Assembly: GCA_030427255.1 (NCBI GenBank)
Contig: JAUHWY010000001.1
Location: forward strand, 112,141 to 176,140
From: Bacteroidia bacterium
GTDB lineage: Bacteria > Bacteroidota > Bacteroidia > CAIKAF01
Length of the DNA: 64,000 bases
Direction of reading: 5' to 3'
Below the pieces are notes generated by a model. It saw only the letters and a program-made list of their open reading frames with translations. It searched no databases and was not told where the DNA came from. Each line of letters opens with the position of its first letter. The first letter of the stretch is position 1. Made by a program: the position numbers and the translations under genes. Shown here in pieces: positions 51,555-59,393 of this stretch.

Positions 51555-52940
51555 TTATTTAAATACCATTGGACCGGCAAAGTCAATTTCCAGATGTTGG
51601 CGTTCACTGCCCGCTTGTAAAGTAAAGGAAAGGGGCGTGGTATGTCCTTTAAGGTGTTCAGGAGCTACCGATACCATAAAAATCAAATCCTTTTTTTCAC
51701 TTCCGGCCAACCATTGGGTGGCTCCTCCGGCCAATTCTACACCTACAAAAGATTCGCTCGGCTTTATGGCAAGGGGTAGGGAATCTCTGGTTTTATTGAC
51801 TACCTGAAGTTTGTAAAGGTTTTGAATATGTCCTTCGTGGGAGGTCGTGTACAACTTCCCGGGCACTTTGGTAATGGTAGCTTCTACGGCAGATCGGGTG
51901 GCCAATAATACCACGAAGATGCCCACCAAAACAGACAAAACACCGGTATAGCCCCACTTTCTTGCATCCATTTTGGGTTTGGTGCCGTGTTTTATGCTTT
52001 GTTGAGAGCCGTAACGCACCAATCCTTCGGGTTTGCCCACTTTGCGCATGATGTCGTCGCAGGCATCTATGCAGGCAGTGCAGTTTACGCAATCCAATTG
52101 AATCCCGTTTCGAATGTCAATTCCGGTAGGACAACTGGCTACACATTTGAAGCAGTTGATGCAATCGCCGGAACCTTCTTTTTTTCCTCGGGGTTCGCCT
52201 CGGCTTTCGTCATAAATGACATGAAAGGTATCCGGGGTAATAAGTGCTCCCTGCAATCGGCCATAAGGGCAAATAATGGTGCAGGCGATTTCGCGCAATT
52301 GAGAAAACACCAAATAAAAAACAGTGGAAAACCCCATAAGAGCTATAAATCCGCTCAAATGAGCCGCAGGGCCCTCCCAAACTAGGTGTTTCATTTCTCC
52401 CATGCCCACAATATAGGCCATGGCTGTGTGGCCTATGGCTAAGGAAATGGCGATGAAAATGAAATGCTTAAGGCCTTTCCGCCACAGTTTATCCCAATCC
52501 CAGGACCTTTTGTTTAACAGCTTTTGTTGACTTGCATTTCCCTCAATGGCATATTCTATTTTGCGAAACACCATTTCCATAAACAGCGTTTGCGGGCAAG
52601 CCCAACCGCACCAAATACGGCCAAAAGCTACGGTAAATAAAATGATGAACACAAAGAATATAAGGGCTGCCAAGAGCAAATAAATGGTATCCTGCGGCCA
52701 AAAAATCACCCCGAAAAGAATAAACTTACGCTCCAAAAAATTCAAAAGGAAAAAGGGCTCCCCATTTACCTGAATCAATGGCATGGCAAAGAAAAAGGTG
52801 AGCAAGATGGCGGTAACCAACACCCTTCTTTTGTGCCATTTACCCGAAGGTTTAAGGGGATACAGCCATTTTCTCTTCCCGTCTTCGGTTACATTGGGAA
52901 GAAGTGAGCGATAATCTTCGGCGTGTTCCAAAAAGTCCAT
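51555..52940 (-). CDS. ccoG: CcoG/FixG, cbb3 oxidase accessory iron-sulphur protein
   Basis: The 461-residue membrane protein carries two ferredoxin-type [4Fe-4S] motifs: CINCFKCVASCPTGID and CVNCTACIDACD. Several membrane helices precede them, with FGRIWCGWACPQTLFMEMVF (a conserved CGWACPQT). A C-terminal Ig-like domain follows. CcoG reduces Cu(II) to Cu(I) for insertion into the oxidase in proteobacteria. It lies 8 nt after ccoP. Confidence 0.94.
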   Translation of the reverse strand: MDFLEHAEDYRSLLPNVTEDGKRKWLYPLKPSGKWHKRRVLVTAILLTFFFAMPLIQVNGEPFFLLNFLERKFILFGVIFWPQDTIYLLLAALIFFVFIILFTVAFGRIWCGWACPQTLFMEMVFRKIEYAIEGNASQQKLLNKRSWDWDKLWRKGLKHFIFIAISLAIGHTAMAYIVGMGEMKHLVWEGPAAHLSGFIALMGFSTVFYLVFSQLREIACTIICPYGRLQGALITPDTFHVIYDESRGEPRGKKEGSGDCINCFKCVASCPTGIDIRNGIQLDCVNCTACIDACDDIMRKVGKPEGLVRYGSQQSIKHGTKPKMDARKWGYTGVLSVLVGIFVVLLATRSAVEATITKVPGKLYTTSHEGHIQNLYKLQVVNKTRDSLPLAIKPSESFVGVELAGGATQWLAGSEKKDLIFMVSVAPEHLKGHTTPLSFTLQAGSERQHLEIDFAGPMVFK

Positions 52941-52948
52941 GGAAATCT

Positions 52949-53905
52949 TTATTGGGCTTGAGCTACTACTGGCTCCTCGGTAATTGCCAAGCTGTCTACG
53001 CTTTGCGCGCTACTGTCTTGACTTTGCGTTTCCTCTCCGGTCCATAGGTCTCCTTGAGGCTCTAAGGCATCGGGTGGGTTGCTACCCTCCAAACTCAAAA
53101 CAAAAGAGGCTATGTTTCTAATTTCACCGGGAGACATTTGGTCGTTCCAAGGAATCATTCCCTTTTCAGGAACCCCATAGCTAATGGTTCTAAATACGTT
53201 TTTAATGCCTCCCCCGTGCAGCCAGTAGAGGTCGGTGAGGTTGGGACCTGCCCCTCCTTCTCCCAAATTTCCGTGGCAGGCTGCGCAATTGTCCAAAAAC
53301 AATTGTTTGCCTTCTGCTAAGTCTTTGGGGTCATCGGAAAGGGTCACGTTTTCTTCGCTCATGGCATCTGCCATCTTTTTACGCCATGCATCTTTTATGG
53401 CATTCCCTTTTTCCATTTCCGCAGCGTACTCTTCGTATTGGGTAGGACCATAACCTAACACTTGATACCAAGCCATATAAATCACGGCAAAGGCAATGGT
53501 GCCTACAAACATCCATTTGAGCCAAGGCGGCATGCCATTGTCCATTTCTCGTATGCCATCGTAGGAGTGGTCTTCCATAATCAAATCCTCCTCCATTTCG
53601 ATGGGCTTTAGGCCAACTACCTTTCTTCGGTACCAGTCCATTAAGGTCATAGGTTCCGGCAGCGGTTCAAGTCCCTGGCTTTTGCGCTCCAAATTCTGCA
53701 AGGCGCGCACCTCGGTTCGAATTAGTTTTACCTGAGCTACGGCTAAAATAACAAGCACTATGCCCAAGATTACCAACATGAGCAACACCAAATCATCCAT
53801 ACCGATGCCGGCAGAGGCTCCTGAAGCAGGCACAGAGTCGACTTCTTGCCCAATCAATAAAGAGGGTAGGGAAGAAAGCAAAAGGAAATAAACAAACTTT
53901 TTCAT
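52949..53905 (-). CDS. ccoP: cbb3 oxidase subunit CcoP (single-heme form)
   Basis: The 318-residue protein has a signal or first helix (FVYFLLLSSLPSLLIG), a second helix (DLVLLMLVILGIVLVILAVA) and a third (WMFVGTIAFAVIYMAWYQVL). A single cytochrome c domain follows: FLDNCAACHGNLGEGGAGPN and the axial Met region PEKGMIPWNDQMSPGEI. Proteobacterial CcoP has two CxxCH hemes; only one is present here. A Gln/Ser/Glu-rich tail ends the protein. It lies 10 nt after ccoQ. Confidence 0.93.
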   Translation of the reverse strand: MKKFVYFLLLSSLPSLLIGQEVDSVPASGASAGIGMDDLVLLMLVILGIVLVILAVAQVKLIRTEVRALQNLERKSQGLEPLPEPMTLMDWYRRKVVGLKPIEMEEDLIMEDHSYDGIREMDNGMPPWLKWMFVGTIAFAVIYMAWYQVLGYGPTQYEEYAAEMEKGNAIKDAWRKKMADAMSEENVTLSDDPKDLAEGKQLFLDNCAACHGNLGEGGAGPNLTDLYWLHGGGIKNVFRTISYGVPEKGMIPWNDQMSPGEIRNIASFVLSLEGSNPPDALEPQGDLWTGEETQSQDSSAQSVDSLAITEEPVVAQAQ

Positions 53906-53915
53906 GTCGCAGGTT

Positions 53916-54089
53916 TCAAAATTCGTTGGTTTCGTCCTCTAGGGGAATGTTTTTCTTTCGGTTCATTTCCTCCTTTTTGGCCCGTATTACATACCATCCA
54001 AGACCTAAAAAGAAAAGAAAGAAGATACTTAAGGATATGATGGGATATACCTCAATATTGGGTATGTTCCTGGCTACTTCTTTAATCAT
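53916..54089 (-). CDS. ccoQ: Small cbb3 oxidase subunit (CcoQ/FixQ-like)
   Basis: A 57-residue protein found by translating the gap between ccoNO and ccoP. It reads MIKEVARNIPNIEVYPIISL and then SIFFLFFLGLGWYVIRAKKE, a single membrane helix followed by a basic, then acidic tail ending TNEF. Its ATG (54089-54087) overlaps the ccoNO stop by 4 nt (ATGA), and ccoP starts 10 nt after it. Position, size and topology are those of CcoQ, which stabilises the oxidase complex. Confidence 0.88.
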   Translation of the reverse strand: MIKEVARNIPNIEVYPIISLSIFFLFFLGLGWYVIRAKKEEMNRKKNIPLEDETNEF

Positions 54090-56209
54090 GGCTTAGCGTT
54101 TGAAGCAGTTTCTGTAACTTTAATATCGGTGCCTAAGCGTTGCAAATAGGCGATGAGGGCTATAATTTCTCGATTGGCCGGCACCTCAATCTTTTGCTTC
54201 ATCAAATTGGTGGCAATGGAATCGGCCTGGCGGCTCAAGTCGGCATTGGCTTGTTCAGCATATCCTTCCGGATATGGAACACCCAACTTTTGAAGGGTTT
54301 TAATCCGTGTGGCGGTTACTGAGGTGTCCAACTCGTTTTCTACCAACCAAGGGTATCTTGGCATTATGGAACCCGTACTTGTACTGGTAGGATCCAGCAT
54401 GTGGTTAAAGTGCCACCCGTCGGGATACTTTCCGCCCACCCGGTGCAAGTCAGGACCGGTGCGCTTTGAGCCCCACAAGAAGGGACGGTCATACACAAAC
54501 TCTCCCGCTTTGGAGTACTCTCCATAGCGCTCGGTTTCGCTTCGGAAGGGCCGAATCATTTGACTGTGGCATCCCACACAGCCCTCGCGTATGTATATGT
54601 CTCGGCCATGAAGCTCCAAGGCAGTATATGGCTTAACACTTTCAATGGTGGGTACATTGGATTTAATAAGAAAGGCCGGAACAAATTCTATAACTCCACC
54701 AATCAATATGGCCAAAAAGGTCATTACGGTAAAGAAAACAGGCTTGCGCTCCCAAACCCGGTGCCAAAACTCTTTGCCACCGCTGCGCATAGGCGCCAAG
54801 GCAGGAGCAGATGCCTCTTCTTCGGCCACAAACTTGCCGGAATAGGCCGTTTTAACTAAGTTATACACCATAAGGAATACACCTATCAGGTAAAGGCTTC
54901 CTCCAATGCTGCGCACCATGTGCAAATCCAAAATTTGATTGGTCGTTTCCAAAAAGCTGTAGGCCAATTGTCCGCTTTGCTCAAAATTCTTCCACATCAA
55001 ACCCTGCGTAACCGCAGCGGTGTACATGGGCAGGGCGTAAAATATGATGCCCATGGTGCCAATCCAAAAGTGCCAGTTGGCCAAACTTTTGGAGTACAAT
55101 TTGGTATTCCACATTTTAGGAACCAGCCAGTACAGCATACCAAAGGTCAGGAAGCCGTTCCAGCCAAGCGCACCTACGTGCACGTGGGCCACAATCCAGT
55201 CGGTGAAGTGGGCTAGGGCATTTACCTCTTTGAGCGAAAGTAGAGGACCTTCCAAAGTGGCCATACCGTAAGCAGTAACGGCCACTACCATGAATTTCAA
55301 AACCGGATTTTCACGGACACGATCCCAAGCGCCACGCAGGGTTAGGAGTCCATTTACCATACCTCCCCAGGAGGGAGCAATGAGCATAATGGAAAACGCG
55401 GTGCCCAAAGCTTGAGCCCACCCGGGCAAAGCAGTATACAGCAAGTGGTGCGGACCCGCCCAGATATAAATAAAAATCAAGGCCCAAAAGTGAACAATGG
55501 AGAGCTTGTAAGAGTAAACCGGCCGCTCTGCCGCTTTAGGCAAGAAGTAATACATAAGCCCCAAAAAGGGAGTGGTTAAGAAAAAGGCTACCGCATTGTG
55601 CCCATACCACCACTGCACCAAGGCATCTTGCACCCCGGCATACAGCGAATAACTTTTCATGCCGTCGGCCGGCAAGGCCAAGTTGTTTACCACATGAAGC
55701 ACAGCCACGGTCACAAATGAGGCCAAGTAAAACCAAATGGCCACATACATATGACGCACCCGGCGCTTGATCATGGTCATAATCATGTTAATCCCAAAGG
55801 CCAACCAAACCAAAGTAATGGCAATGTCTATCGGCCACTCCAATTCGGCATACTCTTTTGAACTGGTATAGCCTAGAGGGAGCGTTATTGCTGCCGATAA
55901 AATAATGAGCTGCCAGCCCCAAAAGTTAAACCAACTCAAAAACTTACTCCACATCGCTGCCTTAAGCAGCCTGGGCATGGAATAATAAATACCGGTAAAA
56001 ATGGCGTTGCCCACAAAGGCAAAAATTACCGCATTGGTGTGCAGTGGACGTATCCGGCCAAAGGTGGTAAAGGAGGTGTCCATGTTGGCCGGTACCCACC
56101 ACAGCTGAAAAGCCGCAAGCAAGCCCACCAGCATGCCCACAACGCCCCACACAACAGTGGCAATTAAAAAGGCCTTGACAATTTTATTGTCGTACTTAAA
56201 GTGCTCCAT
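54086..56209 (-). CDS. ccoN: cbb3 cytochrome oxidase, fused CcoN-CcoO subunit
   Basis: The 707-residue protein fuses two subunits. Residues 1 to about 470 are CcoN, the heme-copper core with about 12 helices, including WWYGHNAVAFFLTTPFLGLM (heme/Cu His) and HFTDWIVAHVHVGALGWNGF. Residues about 490-707 are CcoO: one helix (VMTFLAILIGGVIEFVPAFL) and a cytochrome c domain with REGCVGCHSQMIRPFRSET and PRYPWLVEN. It reduces O2 with high affinity while pumping protons. The fused form is characteristic of Bacteroidota. It overlaps ccoS by 14 nt. Confidence 0.95.
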   Translation of the reverse strand: MEHFKYDNKIVKAFLIATVVWGVVGMLVGLLAAFQLWWVPANMDTSFTTFGRIRPLHTNAVIFAFVGNAIFTGIYYSMPRLLKAAMWSKFLSWFNFWGWQLIILSAAITLPLGYTSSKEYAELEWPIDIAITLVWLAFGINMIMTMIKRRVRHMYVAIWFYLASFVTVAVLHVVNNLALPADGMKSYSLYAGVQDALVQWWYGHNAVAFFLTTPFLGLMYYFLPKAAERPVYSYKLSIVHFWALIFIYIWAGPHHLLYTALPGWAQALGTAFSIMLIAPSWGGMVNGLLTLRGAWDRVRENPVLKFMVVAVTAYGMATLEGPLLSLKEVNALAHFTDWIVAHVHVGALGWNGFLTFGMLYWLVPKMWNTKLYSKSLANWHFWIGTMGIIFYALPMYTAAVTQGLMWKNFEQSGQLAYSFLETTNQILDLHMVRSIGGSLYLIGVFLMVYNLVKTAYSGKFVAEEEASAPALAPMRSGGKEFWHRVWERKPVFFTVMTFLAILIGGVIEFVPAFLIKSNVPTIESVKPYTALELHGRDIYIREGCVGCHSQMIRPFRSETERYGEYSKAGEFVYDRPFLWGSKRTGPDLHRVGGKYPDGWHFNHMLDPTSTSTGSIMPRYPWLVENELDTSVTATRIKTLQKLGVPYPEGYAEQANADLSRQADSIATNLMKQKIEVPANREIIALIAYLQRLGTDIKVTETASNAKP

Positions 56210-56381
56210 GGTTTTTTGATTCCGATTGTTTGCTTTGGGTCACCCCATCTTCTTGCAGCATGCGCAATGCCGGAGTTTGCGTGTCCTCAAATTGCCCCTT
56301 CTTAACGGCCGAAAAAAACAGCCACAAAAAGAGACCTGCAACACACAAACTAATTCCAATCAATACGAGCAATACTTGCAT
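56196..56381 (-). CDS. ccoS: cbb3 oxidase maturation protein CcoS
   Basis: The 61-residue protein has one membrane helix (MQVLLVLIGISLCVAGLFLW) followed by SAVKKGQFEDTQTPALRML, the CcoS signature (K-x-G-Q-F-x-D). CcoS is needed for heme and copper insertion into CcoN. I prefer ATG 56381; the frame opens at 56411, but those ten codons contain the -7-like GACCTTTG. It is the first gene of the ccoS-NO-Q-P-G-H-TauE operon. Confidence 0.9.
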   Translation of the reverse strand: MQVLLVLIGISLCVAGLFLWLFFSAVKKGQFEDTQTPALRMLQEDGVTQSKQSESKNHGAL

Positions 56382-56401
56382 GCGATGGGCTTTAAACACA
56401 C

Positions 56402-56409
56402 CAAAGGTC
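56402..56409 (-). promoter_or_regulatory. -7-like element GACCTTTG of the cco operon
   Basis: GACCTTTG differs from TAnnTTTG only in its first base, like the GACATTTG before ccoI. It lies 20 nt before ATG 56381 and about 51 bp from the centre of the FNR-type box at 56454-56467. Confidence 0.4.
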
Positions 56410-56453
56410 ACCTTCTTTCGAGGCTTCGGGTATGAGCCACGTCAGGGCAAAAA

Positions 56454-56467
56454 ATGATATTTCTCAT
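56454..56467 (-). promoter_or_regulatory. FNR-type box upstream of ccoS (ATGA-N6-TCAT)
   Basis: ATGA-TATTTC-TCAT has the TGA-N6-TCA core of Crp/Fnr-family sites. Its centre (56460.5) is 51.5 bp from the start of the GACCTTTG element, about two helical turns further than at ccoI, so it would act as a distal (class I) site. This is a candidate. Confidence 0.5.
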
Positions 56468-56537
56468 GTTTTGCGCAAGGGCTTTATTAACAGTTTTTTA
56501 GAAAGTTGATTTGACTGACTTTTGACTATTTTTTTTT

Positions 56538-56693
56538 GGGGCGCCGGGCGGGCCCTTGCCTTTACTCCAAAGCCCAAAGGCCATGTGCCCCTATGCCGCC
56601 CGAGAGCTTCCTGTGGTCGCTTCGGCCGGCCAAGGGGCACAGGGCCTTTGGGCTTCGGGGTACCGGCGCGGTCCCTGCGCCTGTATCCTCCGT
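56538..56693. repeat. Structured GC-rich intergenic element (family B)
   Basis: It lies between ccoI and ccoS and touches the ccoI stop. On the minus strand it ends in GCCCGCCCGGCGCCCCAAA, as other family B copies do. Stems: AAGCCCAAAGGCC (56570-56582) with GGCCTTTGGGCTT (56643-56655), and TGTGCCCCT (56584-56592) with AGGGGCACA (56633-56641), both perfect, separated by one mismatch. An inner GCCG...CGGC stem closes the loop. It may also work as a transcription barrier between the two cco units. Confidence 0.78.
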
Positions 56694-59078
56694 TTATAGA
56701 TTGCAGCTGTTTTTTTGACTTGTTCTAGCTATCCACCACGTACGACTTATAGCCCAGGCTACCACCGTTAAACTGCTTATAGGCATTAGAATCGCCGCAA
56801 TTACAGGGTGCAACCATCCGGCCAAGGCAACCCCTACACCTATGGTATTGTACAGAATACTTAAGGTGAAACACTCTTTTATTATACGTGTAGTTTCTCT
56901 ACTTAAGCGCAATATATCGGGAAAGTCGGCTAAATTTCCCGCCTCCAGAATGGCATCGCAAGCCGGAAAAAATCCGTTTACCGTACCCGTTACCGCCACC
57001 CCAATATCGGCTTTTTTTAAGGCCGGGGCGTCGTTCAAACCGTCGCCCAAAAAGCAGACCTTGCGCTCTTCTTTTTGCAGTTGTTCAATGGCTTTTACTT
57101 TGTCCTCGGGTTGCTGCCTAAACAACAAACGTGCCTTTGAACCGGCCCAGCTTGCTAAAGTTTTGGCTTCGCCCTCGTGGTCTCCGCTAAGAATGCATAA
57201 GGCATGGCTTTTCCCCAGCTTTTGCAACATGCCCTGAACCCCCTGCCGGTATTGATTCTGAAAGTGAAATCCCCCCAACACGCCATCGGGGCTTGCAAAA
57301 AGGGTTCGGCCTGTGCGCCAAGGGTCATCCGGATGTTGACTTACCCAAGCATAATGTCCCAGTTTCCAACCTTCTGCAGTCTGCAGTCCTTTTCCGGGGA
57401 GTTCCTCTACAGCTATGCCATTATTTGTCTTTATGTTTTGGCTTTCCAGCCAATGTTTAATGGCCAAACTCACCGGGTGCCGCGATTGCGAAACCATAGA
57501 AGCAAGGGTTTGCAGGGCCTCATCCGAGAGCGGCGCTCCATTCCATACCACTTTTCCGGTTTTGCCTTCGGTCAGGGTGCCGGTTTTGTCAAACACCAAG
57601 GTTTGCGCGTGCGCCAGCTCCTCCAAAACCTTGGGTTCGCGCACAAAAAAACGTCGACGGGCCAACAAACGGGCCATATTGCCCGTGGCAAAGGGGGCAC
57701 TTAAGGCCAAGGCACAAGGGCAAGCAATAATTAGGATAGAGCTTACAATTTCGAGCCAGCGGTCGGGCGATTGGAAATACCAAAACAGGCCGCCACCTAA
57801 AGCCACCAAGAGTACGGCCAAAATAAACCAACCCGCCAAGGTATCGGTTAAGCCTTTGCCTTGCGTTTTGAGGGCATCTTGTGCGCCTTTGTTCCAAAGT
57901 CCTTTCAGGTAGCTTTGGTCGGCTCCCTGTTCCAATTGCATGTCAAAAACCTGCCCGGCATTTCGCGCTCCGGCAAAAACTGCCGTTTGGGCTTTAATGG
58001 AGAGGGCTTCGCTTTCTCCGGTTACAAAACTGTAATCCAACGAGGCTTTGGGGCTAAGTAAGGTGCCGTCGGCAGGCACTAAATCTCCGGGAAAGAGGCG
58101 TACTTTATCCCCTTTTTTTAGCTGACTCACCGGCCGTTCTATTTCGGTATCGGCTTCCAAGGCCACGGCAGAAAGTGGGAGGTAGCCGGCCGGGTCTCGG
58201 TCAAACCGGAGCGAATGAAAAATGCGCGCCTGATACCATTTGGCCAGCAATAGAAAGAAAATAAGTCCGGCCAAGCTGTCGGCATAGCCCGGCCCGGTTT
58301 CACTTAAAATATCCCATGCCGTACGAATAAAGAGCACCAGCATGCCTAAAGCAAGGGGTATATCAATATGTACTTGTCGGTTTTTTATGGCCAACCAAGC
58401 GGTTTTGAGGTAATCGGCCCCGGAAAAAAAAAGCAAAGGCAGGCAAAAGGCCAGGTTTAAGTATTGAAAACTTCGGTAAAGCAAAGGATCTTCGGCCTCT
58501 GTAAACCCTAAGTATTCGGGAAAACTCAAGAGCATAACATTACCTAAGGAAAACCCGGCTACGCCGAGTTGCTGGATTAAGGTATGGTTGCCTATTCCTT
58601 TTTTGTTGTTTTGGGCTTGGTCGGGCTGGGGTGAGTAGCCAATACTGCTAAGCAATAAAGCGAGTTCAGAAGCTTTTATGGTGTTGGGGTTTACCCAAAG
58701 GTCTATGGTTCTGTTGCTCAAATTGGCCTCAGCCGAAAGGATTCCTGGGTGTAATTCAGGAAGGCGATCGAGCAACCAAATGCAGGAAGCACAATGCATA
58801 CCGGGAAGGTACCAACGCGCACGAGCCTTATCTTCTTGCCAAAATTTCCAAACGGTGTTTAGGTGTTCCGGGGCATCCATCCAGGCAAAGCGGGCCTTTT
58901 CGGGTCGGTTCGAAGAGCGTTCCGGAAGCGCATAATAGGCTTCTAAGCCGCTGTGATGCAGCATATGGTATACCTCGGCGCAGGCCGTGCAGCAAAAAAG
59001 TTCTTTCTCTTTTTGGATCGGGCTAGCACCAATAGGGTCGCCACAATGAAGACAGGGTTGTTCGGGCGCATGCTCCAT
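56694..59078 (-). CDS. ccoI: Copper-translocating P-type ATPase of the cbb3 locus (FixI)
   Basis: CcoI/FixI supplies copper for the oxidase. The 794-residue protein has an N-terminal Cys-rich metal site (CLHCGDPIG, FCCTACAEVYHML) and an HMA domain with MHCASCIWLLDRLP. About eight membrane helices include the transport motif IIACPCALALSAPFATG. Then come the phosphorylation site LVFDKTGTLTEGKTG and the hinge FLGDGLNDAPALKKADIG. I chose ATG 59078; the frame opens 30 nt upstream in the promoter. It has its own FNR-type box, and ccoS follows after about 310 bp. Confidence 0.95.
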   Translation of the reverse strand: MEHAPEQPCLHCGDPIGASPIQKEKELFCCTACAEVYHMLHHSGLEAYYALPERSSNRPEKARFAWMDAPEHLNTVWKFWQEDKARARWYLPGMHCASCIWLLDRLPELHPGILSAEANLSNRTIDLWVNPNTIKASELALLLSSIGYSPQPDQAQNNKKGIGNHTLIQQLGVAGFSLGNVMLLSFPEYLGFTEAEDPLLYRSFQYLNLAFCLPLLFFSGADYLKTAWLAIKNRQVHIDIPLALGMLVLFIRTAWDILSETGPGYADSLAGLIFFLLLAKWYQARIFHSLRFDRDPAGYLPLSAVALEADTEIERPVSQLKKGDKVRLFPGDLVPADGTLLSPKASLDYSFVTGESEALSIKAQTAVFAGARNAGQVFDMQLEQGADQSYLKGLWNKGAQDALKTQGKGLTDTLAGWFILAVLLVALGGGLFWYFQSPDRWLEIVSSILIIACPCALALSAPFATGNMARLLARRRFFVREPKVLEELAHAQTLVFDKTGTLTEGKTGKVVWNGAPLSDEALQTLASMVSQSRHPVSLAIKHWLESQNIKTNNGIAVEELPGKGLQTAEGWKLGHYAWVSQHPDDPWRTGRTLFASPDGVLGGFHFQNQYRQGVQGMLQKLGKSHALCILSGDHEGEAKTLASWAGSKARLLFRQQPEDKVKAIEQLQKEERKVCFLGDGLNDAPALKKADIGVAVTGTVNGFFPACDAILEAGNLADFPDILRLSRETTRIIKECFTLSILYNTIGVGVALAGWLHPVIAAILMPISSLTVVAWAISRTWWIARTSQKNSCNL

Positions 59079-59083
59079 GGGGT

Positions 59084-59128
59084 CAAATGTCAGGAATTGA
59101 AGGTTCAAAAAGCATGATTTTGGTCATG
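59084..59128 (-). promoter_or_regulatory. ccoI promoter with FNR-type box
   Basis: The inverted repeat CATGA-CCAAAA-TCATG (minus-strand reading; 59113-59128) has perfect 5 bp arms and the TGA-N6-TCA core. Its centre (59120.5) lies 29.5 bp before GACATTTG (59091-59084), a -7-like element that ends 5 nt before ATG 59078. This is exactly the spacing at the promoter of the Crp-like gene at 60177. There is no -33 TTG, as expected for an activator-dependent promoter. Confidence 0.68.
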
Positions 59129-59164
59129 CTGGTCAAAAGAAAGCTAAGCTCTCGAAGCTTGCTA

Positions 59165-59325
59165 TGGAAGACGGGCCAGGGACAGCAGCGGCAGCCCGGA
59201 GGAGCCGGCCTTTGCTAGGGCGCAGCGGCCGGGCGGAGCGCAGCAAGCCCCGGGGGCTGCTTGCCCTAGCATAGGCCGGAGCCGAGGACTATAGCGGATG
59301 GCCCGTTCGGCCCCCAAAACGTTCA
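59165..59325. repeat. Structured GC-rich intergenic element (family B)
   Basis: It lies between the divergent ccoI and fnr-like genes. The main stem GGCCTTTGCTAGGGC (59207-59221) pairs with GCCCTAGCATAGGCC (59263-59277) at 14 of 15 positions. The loop holds GGGCGGAGCGCAGCAAGCCC, close to the loop of the 44515 copy (GGGGCGGAGCG, GCAAGCCCC). It ends GCCCGTTCGGCCCCCAAAA. Confidence 0.75.
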
Positions 59326-59339
59326 AATGTCATTAAAAC

Positions 59340-59370
59340 TTGCAAGCTTCCTTATGAAATCCTACATTTA
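59340..59370 (+). promoter_or_regulatory. Promoter of the Fnr-like gene: TTG-N20-TACATTTA
   Basis: TTG (59340-59342), a 20 bp spacer and TACATTTA (59363-59370, last base off consensus), 23 nt before ATG 59394. It has no FNR-type box of its own. Confidence 0.5.
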
Positions 59371-59393
59371 CCCCAAGCGCAACAACAACCTAT

